From positions 145,750-209,749 of the forward strand of contig CAAENX010000023.1 of the NCBI GenBank assembly GCA_900757495.1: a stretch of DNA of 64,000 bases, in the 5' to 3' direction. The position numbers and the translations under genes were made by a program. The DNA comes from an uncultured Collinsella sp. GTDB taxonomy: Bacteria > Actinomycetota > Coriobacteriia > Coriobacteriales > Coriobacteriaceae. Below are positions 43,091 through 55,118 of this stretch, in pieces; position 1 is the stretch's first letter; each line of letters opens with the position of its first letter. The notes beneath the pieces were generated by a model, which saw nothing but the letters and a program-made list of their open reading frames with translations, was not told the DNA's origin and did no database searches.

Positions 43091-43541
43091 CCGGCAGTTA
43101 GGGACGCTCCTTTTCTACCGGCACATGGGGACACTCCTTGGCGCGCCAGAGCCAGTCGCCCGGGGATGGAGGGACCATTTTGGCCCTTGGCGGTCACCTA
43201 AGGTAAACCTTTACCGCCCACCTATATTTGTCGAAATTACACTTGACGGCGGGGTACAATAAACCCGCATGCGGATTTCCGTTGCGGGCGCTTCCCATCG
43301 CCGGGGCGTGCCCGGGAGCATCCGGCATGCGGCCTTTGCGGCGCTCGGTCATGTGCAAGACGGGTAGCTGGGCCTGTGGAGCGCGTGAAGCCCTCCTCGC
43401 CTCGGCATGCCTTCTCTCCACGCCATGCACCTGCTGCCAAGTCCGCCTGCCAGATGATCGGAAGCAACAACGAAAATCCCATCACGCCAACATCCCGGCG
43501 ATCGCCGGGGCCTGTATACCTATATGAGAGGAGAGGGGTAT
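43091..43541 (+). promoter_or_regulatory. Long structured upstream region/leader of the pyruvate:ferredoxin oxidoreductase gene
   Basis: No gene in 450 bases. Visible items: two GGGACRCTCCTT-like direct repeats (near 43104 and 43129); the dyad GGTAAACCTTTACC (43202-43215); TACAAT (43255-43260), a possible -10 with no good -35; then about 280 GC-rich bases able to fold, including GCATGCGGAT (about 43267) against ATCCGGCATGC (about 43320). The gene's ribosome site is GAGAGGAGAGGGG. I do not recognise a known riboswitch. Small ORFs here look accidental. Confidence 0.4.
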
Positions 43542-47081
<3,540 letters not shown>

Positions 47082-47092
47082 GTCTCCCACTG

Positions 47093-47215
47093 CAGGATCT
47101 GAGGGCTGACCTTCGCGGACGTCCTCGGACATGAAAGAACCCCCGCTGCGCACTACGTGCGGCGGGGGTTCTTTCGTCCTGCGGAGTGTCCGCGAAGGTC
47201 AGCCCTCAGATCCTG
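47093..47215. repeat. Long perfect palindrome with inner terminator after nifJ
   Basis: Outer arms of 28 bases (47093-47120 and 47188-47215) are perfect inverse copies; each contains GAGGGCTGACC or its complement. Inside, GAAAGAACCCCCGC (47133-47146) pairs with GCGGGGGTTCTTTC (47162-47175) as a strong terminator-like stem. The segments between inner and outer stems do not pair. The remaining bases to 47336 hold no gene that I can support. Confidence 0.85.
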
Positions 47216-47336
47216 CTACGACTACGTCCTCGGATTGTGTGGGCTGATGAAGGACGTGGTTGGTGGGGCGCCTTGTCCCGGTCGCTGTTTCGCGGCTTTG
47301 GGCATAGAGGGGGATTTGGTTGCGGACCCAGATGGC

Positions 47337-48698
47337 CTAGAGGGATATGGGTGCAAACGAGAAATCGTTGTTGGGGTCGTCGTTTTCCATAAACTCATCG
47401 AGGCAGAATGTCATATAGATTGGAACGTACAGGACTTTGCCCTCTTTACTGAGGTTCTCGTGGCTTAGCACAACGGCCTCGGGGATTTTGTACTCGCTCA
47501 CGCTCATCAGACGGTCGAGGGCCGCATGGGCTCGAACCTTCTTGCCCGATTTGACCTCGATTGGGACAACGTGCCCGCGGGTGCCTTCGATTACAAAGTC
47601 AACTTCGCCGACCTCGCGTGTCTGGTAGTACCATGCATCAGTTCCAAGGGCGACAAGCTCCTGCGCGACCACGTTCTCATAGAGACCGCCGAGGTTGGGG
47701 GTTTTCATATCAAGGTAGACAGCGCGTGCTGTGCTGCCGGGATACCGTGATGCGAGCATGCCTGTATCAGACTCGTATAGTTTAAAGGCGGTCGCCTTCT
47801 CTGTCCTCTTAAGAGGACTCCGGGCCTCCGTCACCTGGGCGACCATCAAACCGACGCCCGCGTTCACCAGCCATAGGAAATCCTGCTCGTATTTTTGAAG
47901 GCGAGCCCCCTCGCCCAGGGATGAAACAACAAAGCGATGGGACTCCGCCTCAAGCTGAACGGGAATTTGTTCGAAAATCGCGCGAACGTTAAACGCTCGA
48001 GTCGATGCATATTTAGAGATATCGCTTTTGTACTGATCGACCAGCTGAATTTGAAGCTCACGCGTCCTCACGAGTGAATAACCCGAATCGATATAGTTCT
48101 GTACGACCTCCGGCATGCCGCCGCAAACGATATAAGCTCTAAAGTTTTTGAGCATCGCCTCATGAATATAGTTTTCGACGGGACGCCTCTCGACAAGGCA
48201 GCTGCGGATGTCTGCAAGCACATTCTCGCTGATGCTGTTTGCCCAACAAAACTCTTCAAAATCCATTGGCCGCATAACAATGTGCTCGACATACCCCACC
48301 GGGAAAGAAGAGATCCCCTTAAACTCAGTCCCAAGCATAGACCCCGAGAAGACATAGCTAAAGCGCCCGTCCTCGACCAGCGCCTTCATGAGCGTGACGA
48401 TCTGCGGATACTCCTGTATTTCATCGACAAAGATAAGCGTATCTCCCTCAACAAGCGGTGCATCCGCAAGAAGGGCCACGCGGTTGATAAAGTCAACGGC
48501 GTTCTTAGCGCCAATGAGCACATCTCTTGCCTCGGTATCGAGCAGCAAATTGGCCTCAAAATACGACGCGTAGTTGTCTTTACCAAACGCGCGAATCGCA
48601 TAGCTCTTGCCAATTTGACGCGCACCGGTAACAAGCAATGCCTTATGAGAGTTATTTTTCCAGTTCAAAAGCCTATTAGTGACCTTACGGCGTAGCAT
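47337..48698 (-). CDS. AAA-family ATPase with DUF4143 domain
   Basis: 453-aa P-loop protein of the common AAA_14/DUF4143 type, of unknown role. ATG 48698 has GGGGG upstream; an earlier in-frame start would read through the repeats. Walker A is GARQIGKS (about 25-32), Walker B LIFVDEIQEYP, and the sensor-like VFSGSMLG follows. The C-terminal DUF4143 has GGLYENVVAQEL and GEVDFVIEG with IEVKSGKK, a PD-(D/E)xK-like core. A second, unrelated-family AAA/nuclease-like gene lies at 36.7 kb. Genes of this type are frequent in variable regions. Confidence 0.9.
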   Translation of the reverse strand: MLRRKVTNRLLNWKNNSHKALLVTGARQIGKSYAIRAFGKDNYASYFEANLLLDTEARDVLIGAKNAVDFINRVALLADAPLVEGDTLIFVDEIQEYPQIVTLMKALVEDGRFSYVFSGSMLGTEFKGISSFPVGYVEHIVMRPMDFEEFCWANSISENVLADIRSCLVERRPVENYIHEAMLKNFRAYIVCGGMPEVVQNYIDSGYSLVRTRELQIQLVDQYKSDISKYASTRAFNVRAIFEQIPVQLEAESHRFVVSSLGEGARLQKYEQDFLWLVNAGVGLMVAQVTEARSPLKRTEKATAFKLYESDTGMLASRYPGSTARAVYLDMKTPNLGGLYENVVAQELVALGTDAWYYQTREVGEVDFVIEGTRGHVVPIEVKSGKKVRAHAALDRLMSVSEYKIPEAVVLSHENLSKEGKVLYVPIYMTFCLDEFMENDDPNNDFSFAPISL

Positions 48699-48713
48699 TA
48701 AAACCCCCAAATG

Positions 48714-48798
48714 ACAAAAATTGGCAAATAGATTTGCCCTAATCATACAAAAATTGGCAGATAGATTTGGCTCTAATCATACAAAAATTGGCAGATAG
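48714..48798 (-). promoter_or_regulatory. Three tandem operator-like repeats upstream of the DUF4143 gene
   Basis: ACAAAAATTGGCARATAG begins at 48714, 48747 and 48781. The first two copies continue with ATTTGSC and CTAATCAT, giving a 33-34 bp period; the third is partial. The first contains the perfect dyad GGCAAAT-AG-ATTTGCC (48723-48738). They end 15 bases from the start codon of the minus-strand ATPase gene. Confidence 0.65.
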
Positions 48799-49357
48799 CA
48801 AAGATTCGCTTAGGTCTCAAAGTCATCGAGTCGGCGCGGTGCCATGCGAAAACGCTGGGGACGCCGTTAGCGTTCTCGGCTGCTTGAGTGGGCAGGAGCG
48901 AAAGGGCATCAGCGGCGTTCATGCAATACCCGACGGTAAAGTTCCATACTGCAAACTCACAGTCGCTTGCCGCGGGATGAAGCGCGTTCGGCTATCCCTT
49001 TTGTTGGATGAAAAGCCCCGTGTTATTGCAGGGGTGCATACTTGTCTTGCAAGTGCATAGAATCTCGTATAGTGCGAGTAAATAATTGCAGTGTCCGTTA
49101 TGTGTTTAGCAAAGATATAGTTTGCATAATCCAGCCTAATCTCTGCTCTAATTAAATAAAGTCGCACGTAGATGACGTAAACATGTGTGAGCTGGGCTTC
49201 TTTACGCTGAGCGGGTAAAAACGACCGTTCACCGTTAAACTATTTTCAAAATGAATAAAATGAGCGATAAAGAGAATATAAACCTTAATAAACTCGCGTA
49301 TTGCACGGACGCGGGTTATTAATGGGTTGTAGGCCTTTTACAGAAAGGATTCCAGCA
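48799..49357. other. Gene-poor region upstream of carbamate kinase; possible decayed HbpS/GlcG-like gene
   Basis: About 560 bases without a convincing gene. Near 48810-48890 one frame reads LGLKVIESARCHAKTLGTPL before a stop, and another frame near 48990-49030 reads LDEKPRVIAGV. Both faintly resemble parts of HbpS/GlcG heme-binding-type proteins, so this may be a frameshifted remnant (weak evidence). From 49060 to 49320 the sequence is AT-rich and looks regulatory for the carbamate kinase gene. Confidence 0.3.
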
Positions 49358-50320
49358 ATGTCTAAGCCTCTTGGCAAGCCCGATCGTATTGTCGTCGCCC
49401 TCGGCGGCAACGCCCTCGGCAACAACCCCGTCGAGCAGATCCAGGCCGTGAGCAACACCGCCCACGCTCTCCTTGGTCTTATCGAGCAGGGTAACGAGAT
49501 CATCATCACCCACGGCAACGGCCCGCAGGTCGGCATGATCCAGAACGCCTTCGCCGCTGCCCACGACGCCATCGGCACCCCCGAGATGCCGCTGCCCGAG
49601 TGCGGCGCCATGTCCCAGGGCTACATTGGCTATCACCTGCAGCAGGGCATCGGCCGCGAGATGCACAAGCGCTATAAGCGTTGGCACGCCGCCACCGTCG
49701 TCACCCAGATCGAGTGCGACCCGGACGATCCCGCGTTCAAGAACCCGACCAAGCCGATCGGTCCCTTCTACACCGAGGAGCAGGCCAAGGAGTTCATGGC
49801 CGAGGATCCTTCCAAGGTCTTCGTCGAGGATTCCGGCCGCGGCTGGCGTCGCGTTGTCGCTTCCCCTGATCCCAAGAAGATCGTCGAGGCTGACTCCATC
49901 CTCAACCTGCTCGACAACGAGTTCATCGTCATCGCCTGCGGTGGCGGCGGCATCCCCGTCGTCCGCGACTACGAGAACAAGGGCTGCTACAAGGGCGTTC
50001 CCGCCGTTATCGACAAGGACCTGGGCGGCGAGCTGCTGGCCGAGGACTGCGACGCCGACGTTCTGTTCCTGCTGACCGCCGTTGAGCATGTCGCCATCAA
50101 CTTTGGCAAGCCCAACCAGGAGGAGCTCGAGGACATCACCGCCGACGAGGCCGAGCGCCTGGCCGACGAGGGTCAGTTCGGCAAGGGCTCCATGGAGCCC
50201 AAGGTCCGCGCCGCCATCAAGTTCGCCCGCTCCCGCAAGGGCCGCACCTGCATCATCGGCGCCCTGGACAAGGCCGCCGAGACCATGGCCGGTCTCTCCG
50301 GTACCCGCATCCACGAGTAG
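49358..50320 (+). CDS. arcC: Carbamate kinase
   Basis: 320-aa amino-acid-kinase-fold enzyme interconverting carbamoyl phosphate + ADP and carbamate + ATP, normally the ATP-yielding last step of arginine, agmatine or ureide breakdown. Signatures: VVALGGNALG near the N-terminus, ITHGNGPQVGMIQNA, the CGGGGIPVV loop, and VDKDL-like VIDKDLGGELLAEDC. ATG 49358 has GAAAGGA upstream. No arginine deiminase or carbamoyltransferase gene is in the window, so its carbamoyl phosphate source is not shown. Strong codon bias suggests high expression. Confidence 0.96.
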   Translation: MSKPLGKPDRIVVALGGNALGNNPVEQIQAVSNTAHALLGLIEQGNEIIITHGNGPQVGMIQNAFAAAHDAIGTPEMPLPECGAMSQGYIGYHLQQGIGREMHKRYKRWHAATVVTQIECDPDDPAFKNPTKPIGPFYTEEQAKEFMAEDPSKVFVEDSGRGWRRVVASPDPKKIVEADSILNLLDNEFIVIACGGGGIPVVRDYENKGCYKGVPAVIDKDLGGELLAEDCDADVLFLLTAVEHVAINFGKPNQEELEDITADEAERLADEGQFGKGSMEPKVRAAIKFARSRKGRTCIIGALDKAAETMAGLSGTRIHE

Positions 50321-50385
50321 TCTCTACTCTGTTGCCTCTCTCGTGGGCGCCAGACAAGACGTCCACAAACTAGCCTCTCTTCATG

Positions 50386-50419
50386 AGCCCCGCAGTCCGC
50401 TCCGGCTGCGGGGCTTTTG
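50386..50419 (+). terminator. Terminator of the carbamate kinase gene
   Basis: AGCCCCGCAG (50386-50395) pairs with CTGCGGGGCT (50406-50415), followed by TTTT. Confidence 0.85.
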
Positions 50420-50428
50420 CTATCGGTA

Positions 50429-50745
50429 GTCATTGGGGGCAGACTTAAATGAGTAGCACCAATCAACTGCGGAAAGTGCATCCCACAATGAGCGTCCAAA
50501 ATGGGGCACAGTTTCCCCGGGGCCCTCAACCGGAAAATACATCCCGGAATTTGCCCGAAAAATGGCCCCCAGTTTCCCAAACAGGCCGCTAACGGAAAGC
50601 GCATCCCGCTATTGGGCCCCAAAGCAGGATGCGCTTTCCGTGCTGGCAGTTCCAAGCAGTTCGGGATGGCCCTTTTCGTCTGCTCTCGGCCGGCGTCCGT
50701 AAGACTGTCCCCGACGACCACTCATTTAAGTCTGTCCCCAATGAC
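50429..50745. repeat. 317-bp palindromic element made of three hairpin repeats
   Basis: The ends (50429-50454 and 50720-50745) are inverted repeats matching at 25 of 26 bases, each containing CAGACTTAAATGAGT. Between them are six alternating copies of a GGAAA-x-GCATCCC motif. The direct ones (near 50471, 50531 and 50593) each face an inverse one (near 50505, 50561 and 50625), giving three hairpins spaced about 60 bases. The element abuts the stop codon of the C39-like gene. No ORF inside is credible. Confidence 0.75.
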
Positions 50746-51779
50746 TAGTAGTAGGCCCACATGGCTTCGACTTCGTTGAGGACCTCTACGACGCCCCAGC
50801 GGCGGGCGCTGCGGCTGGCCGAGTTGGGATCGAAGACTTCAATCTGGTCGGCGTCGTCAATACCGTAAAGCACAATGTAGTGGCCCACGTTGGTAAAGGT
50901 GCCCGGCCGAACGGCGGCGATGACGGGCGCTCCCGAACGTAGCGCCTGAGTCATCGAGTCGCGATCGTTATGAAGCTCCGTTCCGTTAAGTCCCAACTGC
51001 CACGCACCGCTCGTCATAAACGACCATTCGGTTGCACCGGTGGGGGCGTAATTGCCTGCCTCGGAAAGCGCGCACATATCGACGGGAGTCATATCGGTGC
51101 GTCCCGTCTTAAAGATATAGACCATGGTGAGGCACGTAGGCCCGCAAGCATTTTGGCGGATGGTACCGCCGGCGTAAGGCAGCTCCGACCATGCAGGGTC
51201 GATCTGATAGATATGGGGCATCGTGCCGGCTTGCCATTGCGAGCGCGGGGTCGAAAAGGCGAAAGAATAACCGGGCGCGACGGGGGCCTTGAGCAGCTTG
51301 TCCTCGGCGGTGGGCTCGAGACCGGCCGAGCCGTGGGACATACAGGAGCTCATAAGCACAAAGACCAGACAGATGAGGATAGAGCACAGTGCGAGGCAAA
51401 GCTGACGAGCCGGCAGGGCGGGGGCATTCACGAACGATGTCGAGCGGTAGGGCTTGCCGTCGCGTCCGCCTTGGGGATGCGAAAAGAAGCGGTTGATATG
51501 GATGCCGGGCTGACGTGCGCCGTTGCGGCGCAGTTGCGGAACCTCGGCTTGGCGCTGTCGAGTGCGCGCGCCCAAGCGGCTATCTTGCTGTGCGCTTGTG
51601 CCCGTGCTCGGACGGCCACTCTGCCGTGTTCTGCTTGTCTGCTGCCGAGACGAAGGCCTGGGTTGCTCTTGAGGGCGTTGCGGATTGCTGCTCGTGGCAC
51701 TTCTGGGCGTCGGCGTGGTGCGGCCAGCAAGGCGAACGCTTTGTCGCCGTTGATCACCGTCGTTGTATCCGTATGCCAT
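50745..51779 (-). CDS. Membrane-anchored C39-like cysteine peptidase
   Basis: 344 aa. Residues 1-125 are Arg/Gln/Ser-rich and likely disordered in the cytoplasm. One membrane helix (about 128-148) leads to an outside papain-like C39_2 domain. Catalytic Cys212 stands in NACGPTCLTMV, His300 in NVGHYIVLYGI and an Asp/Asn in EVFDPNS. C39-like domains without an ABC transporter are usually of unknown substrate; wall or peptide processing is possible. It is convergent with arcC across the palindromic element. Confidence 0.85.
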   Translation of the reverse strand: MAYGYNDGDQRRQSVRLAGRTTPTPRSATSSNPQRPQEQPRPSSRQQTSRTRQSGRPSTGTSAQQDSRLGARTRQRQAEVPQLRRNGARQPGIHINRFFSHPQGGRDGKPYRSTSFVNAPALPARQLCLALCSILICLVFVLMSSCMSHGSAGLEPTAEDKLLKAPVAPGYSFAFSTPRSQWQAGTMPHIYQIDPAWSELPYAGGTIRQNACGPTCLTMVYIFKTGRTDMTPVDMCALSEAGNYAPTGATEWSFMTSGAWQLGLNGTELHNDRDSMTQALRSGAPVIAAVRPGTFTNVGHYIVLYGIDDADQIEVFDPNSASRSARRWGVVEVLNEVEAMWAYY

Positions 51780-52140
51780 TCGTACCGCCTTGTCTCATGT
51801 ATAACCTGTCTATCCTACAAAAAAGATGTGCAACAAATGGGTCCGCGCGTCAAAAGCTCGGTAAACGGTACGAAAGGCGCAAAACACACGGCCTCAAAAA
51901 CATCTCTCTATGCGTCCGATGAGCGTACGTCCGTCGGACGGGCGACAACAATGAGCGGCAAACCGTGCCGTTCGTCCCAAAAGCGGCGCCGCTCGTTTTG
52001 CGGTTCTGCCTTCGGTCGAGCCGCAAGCGGCGCTGCTGTGCCAAGGCCGTATTGTAAAGCCACGAAATAAAAGCGCGCGGCAAAACAGACCGCGCAAGGG
52101 GTGACGCCAAAGAGGCGTCAATAAGGAAAGGAGGGGAACA
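51780..52140 (+). promoter_or_regulatory. Upstream region of the permease gene with tandem hairpins
   Basis: No gene in 360 bases. Close to the permease start lie GCGCGG/CCGCGC (about 52074-52094) and TGACGCC-AAAGA-GGCGTCA (about 52102-52120), the latter ending some 12 bases before the AAAGGAGGGG ribosome site. A leader regulating the permease is possible. Confidence 0.4.
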
Positions 52141-53592
52141 ATGGCGGACAAGAACGCAGAAGTTGCAGTCGAAGGTAGCGGCGGCATGAAGAAAACGCTT
52201 TCGCTCTGGAACTTCTTCACCATCGGTTTCGGTGCCATCATCGGAACTGGCTGGGTTCTGCAGGTCGGCGACTGGATGGTCGTGGGCGGCGGTCCCGTTC
52301 CCGCTATGATCGCATTCCTCTTGGGTGCAATCTTTCTCGTGCCCGTCGGAGCTGTTTTCGGTGAGCTCACGGCTGCTATCCCCATCTCGGGCGGCATCGT
52401 CGAGTATGTCGATCGTAGCTTTGGCCGTACGCTGAGCTATATCACCGGTTGGCTCCTGGCCCTGGGCAACGGCATCCTGTGCCCGTGGGAGGCAATTGCT
52501 ATCTCGACCCTCGTGTCCGAGATGTTCGGCAGCCTGCCCGGTCTTGAGTGGCTGCGAGCCGTCAAGCTCTACACCATCCTGGGCGCCGACGTTTACCTGT
52601 TCCCGACGCTGATCGCGCTCGGCTTTGCAACCTACGTCATCTTCCTCAACTTCCGCGGTGCCAGCTCGGCCGCCAAGCTGCAGGCCTTCCTGACCAAGGC
52701 CCTGCTCTGCGGCATGCTGCTCGCCATGGGCGTCTCGCTGTTCACCGGCTCGCCGGACAACGCCATGCCCGTGTTCTCCCAGGTCACCGGTGCTGGCGGC
52801 GGCAAGCCTGCTACCGAGGGCACCAGCCTGTTCGCAGGCATCGTTTCGGTCCTGGTTCTGACCCCGTTCTTCTACGCCGGTTTCGACACCATTCCTCAGC
52901 AGGCTGAGGAAGCAGCCGAGGGCCTCAACTGGAACAAGTTCGGCAAGATCATCTCCCTGGCCCTGCTGGCCGCAGGCGGCTTCTACATGGTCTGCATCTA
53001 CTCGTTCGGCACCATCCTCGACTGGCATGAGTTCGTTAAGAGCCCGGTTCCCGCGCTTGCCTGCCTCAAGGGCATCAACATGCTCCTGTACCTGGCCATG
53101 CTCGTCATCGCCACGCTTGGACCCATGGGCCCGATGAACTCCTTCTACGGCGCCACGAGCCGCATCATGCTCGCCATGGGCCGAAAGGGCCAGCTGCCCG
53201 AGAAGTTCGCCGAGGTCGATCCCAAGTCCGGCGCTCCCAAGCTCGCCTGCGTCGTTCTGGGCGTCATCACCGTCGTCGGTCCGTTCCTGGGCAAGAACAT
53301 GCTCATCCCTCTGACCAACGTGTCGGCTCTCGCCTTCATCTTCTCCTGCGGCATGGTCGCCCTCGCTTGCCTGCGCATGCGCTTCACCGAGCCCGACCTG
53401 CCTCGTCCCTACGAGGTGCCCGGCGGCAAGTTTGGCATCAGTCTCGCTGTCGCTGCCTGCGCCGTCATCATCGGCCTGCTCGTGATCCCGTTCTCTCCCG
53501 CCTCCCTCAACATGGTGGAGTGGAGCATCGTGATCGGCTGGTTGGCTATTGGCCTGGCCCTCATGGCTTTCACCAATTCCCGCAAAAAGTAA
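52141..53592 (+). CDS. APC-superfamily amino acid permease
   Basis: 483-aa membrane transporter with about 12 helices. The N-terminal FTIGFGAIIGTGWVLQVGDW is the conserved first APC helix with the unwound GxIIGTG substrate loop. The ISGGIVEYVDRSFG segment and a later conserved glutamate stretch (IPQQAEEAAEGLNW) are typical of the family. It lies 130 bases before the amidohydrolase on the same strand, so it probably imports an amino acid or peptide-like substrate used by that enzyme. Substrate unknown. Confidence 0.92.
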   Translation: MADKNAEVAVEGSGGMKKTLSLWNFFTIGFGAIIGTGWVLQVGDWMVVGGGPVPAMIAFLLGAIFLVPVGAVFGELTAAIPISGGIVEYVDRSFGRTLSYITGWLLALGNGILCPWEAIAISTLVSEMFGSLPGLEWLRAVKLYTILGADVYLFPTLIALGFATYVIFLNFRGASSAAKLQAFLTKALLCGMLLAMGVSLFTGSPDNAMPVFSQVTGAGGGKPATEGTSLFAGIVSVLVLTPFFYAGFDTIPQQAEEAAEGLNWNKFGKIISLALLAAGGFYMVCIYSFGTILDWHEFVKSPVPALACLKGINMLLYLAMLVIATLGPMGPMNSFYGATSRIMLAMGRKGQLPEKFAEVDPKSGAPKLACVVLGVITVVGPFLGKNMLIPLTNVSALAFIFSCGMVALACLRMRFTEPDLPRPYEVPGGKFGISLAVAACAVIIGLLVIPFSPASLNMVEWSIVIGWLAIGLALMAFTNSRKK

Positions 53593-53606
53593 CGCCTAGC
53601 CGGGGC

Positions 53607-53700
53607 GGATCGGGTGCGCGGAATCCTCTCTCCCGCGCACCGAACCCGGCACCACTTGGGTAGCTTTGTGAGGCCTTAACCCAACACGGCCTCGCCCACT
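53607..53700 (+). other. Two hairpins between permease and amidohydrolase genes
   Basis: GGTGCGCGG/CCGCGCACC (about 53610-53641) and GAGGCC/GGCCTC (about 53670-53693) lack T-runs. They may set different mRNA levels for the two genes rather than end transcription. Confidence 0.4.
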
Positions 53701-53723
53701 ATATGGATCCATAAGGAGGAACC

Positions 53724-55001
53724 ATGTCCACTAAGTACGCAATCGTTGGCGGCAAGCTCATCGACGGTACCGGTGCCGAGCCGGTCGAGAACTCCCTCGT
53801 TCTCGTCGACGACAACGGCAAGATCGAGTATGCCGGTGCTATGCAGGACCTTCCCGAGGGCGTTGAGGTTATCGACGCCGCCGGCAAGACCGTCCTTCCT
53901 GGCCTGATCGACACCCACCTGCACTTCTCGGGCAACCTGACCGACGATGACACCGATTGGGTTATGCAGCCGCTCCTCGAGAAGCAGGCCGTCGCCGTCA
54001 AGCAGGCCTACGACTGCCTCACCCACGGCCTCACCACCGTCTGCGAGATCGGCCGCTTTGGTATCCAGATCCGCGACTGCATCGACAAGGGCGTCTTCAA
54101 GGGCCCGCGCGTTCTGGCCACCGGACTCGGCTTCTGCCGTGTTGCCGGTCACGGTGACTCCCACCACTGCAGCCAGGAGCTCAACAAGGAATCGCACCCC
54201 TGGGGCGATCAGGTCGACGGTCCTTGGGATCTGCGTAAGGCCGTCCGTCGTCGCCTGCGCGAGAACCCCGATGCCATCAAGATCTGGGCTACCGGTGGCG
54301 GCATCTGGCGCTGGGACTCCGGTCGCGACCAGCACTACTGCTCCGAGGAGATCCAGGCCGTGATCGAAGAGGCCAAGTTGGTCGGCATCCCCGTGTGGAG
54401 CCACTGCTACAACAACCACGCCGCTGCCTACGATTCCGTCCGCTTTGGCTGCGAGCAGCTGATCCACGGTTTCGATATCGATGAGCGCACCATGGACCTC
54501 ATGGCTGAGCAGGGCACCTTCTTCACGCCGACGATCGCCTTCCTGCCCACCTGGTACGCCACCTATCCGCCCGTCTACGTCCCCGAGCTGCACGACAAGT
54601 ACGAGGGCACCCTGGTCGAGAAGGAGCTGCAGCGCAACTACGACTGCCTGCGCGAGGCCAAGAAGCGCGGCGTCGTCATGACGATCGGCTCCGACTCCTT
54701 CTCCTTCGTCACCCCGTACGGCACCTGCTCCATCGAGGAGATGTACGAGTTCGTCGACAAGATCGGCTTCACCCCGGTCGAGACCATCACCTGCGCCACC
54801 CTCAACGGTGCCAAGATGTGCCACATCGAGGACGAGACCGGTTCCATCGAGGCCGGCAAGTGCGCCGACCTGCTGGTCGTCAACGGTGACGTCGCCGCCG
54901 ACATCCACGTGCTCAACACCGACAACATGGACGTCATCATGAAGGACGGCTGGATCGTCGAGGCCGGCACCTTTGGCGAGGCCAACAAATACAGCGCCTA
55001 A
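53724..55001 (+). CDS. Metal-dependent amidohydrolase family protein
   Basis: 425-aa TIM-barrel hydrolase. Metal ligands are visible: THLHF (about 60-64), a lysine in DAIKIWATGGG that could be carbamylated, histidines in VWSHCYNN and LIHGFDID, and the Asp in TIGSDSF. The N- and C-terminal beta-sandwich halves (GGKLIDGTGAEPVENSLVLV; CADLLVVNGDVAADIHVL) are typical of imidazolonepropionase/prolidase-like amidohydrolases acting on cyclic amides or dipeptides. AAGGAGG precedes the ATG. With an amino acid permease next to it and carbamate kinase nearby, a role in nitrogen-compound breakdown is likely; the substrate is unknown. Confidence 0.9.
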   Translation: MSTKYAIVGGKLIDGTGAEPVENSLVLVDDNGKIEYAGAMQDLPEGVEVIDAAGKTVLPGLIDTHLHFSGNLTDDDTDWVMQPLLEKQAVAVKQAYDCLTHGLTTVCEIGRFGIQIRDCIDKGVFKGPRVLATGLGFCRVAGHGDSHHCSQELNKESHPWGDQVDGPWDLRKAVRRRLRENPDAIKIWATGGGIWRWDSGRDQHYCSEEIQAVIEEAKLVGIPVWSHCYNNHAAAYDSVRFGCEQLIHGFDIDERTMDLMAEQGTFFTPTIAFLPTWYATYPPVYVPELHDKYEGTLVEKELQRNYDCLREAKKRGVVMTIGSDSFSFVTPYGTCSIEEMYEFVDKIGFTPVETITCATLNGAKMCHIEDETGSIEAGKCADLLVVNGDVAADIHVLNTDNMDVIMKDGWIVEAGTFGEANKYSA

Positions 55002-55053
55002 GATACCGTTTGTCGATGACTGGATGTAAAACACAGTTTTTGATTGCATAATG

Positions 55054-55087
55054 CAATGGAGAGGGTCGCTTGCGGCCCTCTCCATTG
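55054..55087 (+). terminator. Hairpin after the amidohydrolase gene
   Basis: CAATGGAGAGGG (55054-55065) pairs perfectly with CCCTCTCCATTG (55076-55087). It lacks a clean T-run. It lies about 30 bases before the next gene's start. Confidence 0.65.
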
Positions 55088-55118
55088 CTATGGGTGCGAT
55101 AGATAAAAGGGGATGACG

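Noticed and set aside
47157..47468. 103-aa ORF after nifJ
   Set aside because: Starts within the palindrome and runs antisense into the DUF4143 gene; no family resemblance.
48767..49060. 97-aa ORF as a real gene
   Set aside because: It begins inside the operator-like repeats, has no ribosome site, and at best contains scraps of a decayed gene.
50970..52070. 366-aa plus-strand frame across the C39-like gene
   Set aside because: Antisense to a gene with a complete Cys-His catalytic set; contains no domain.
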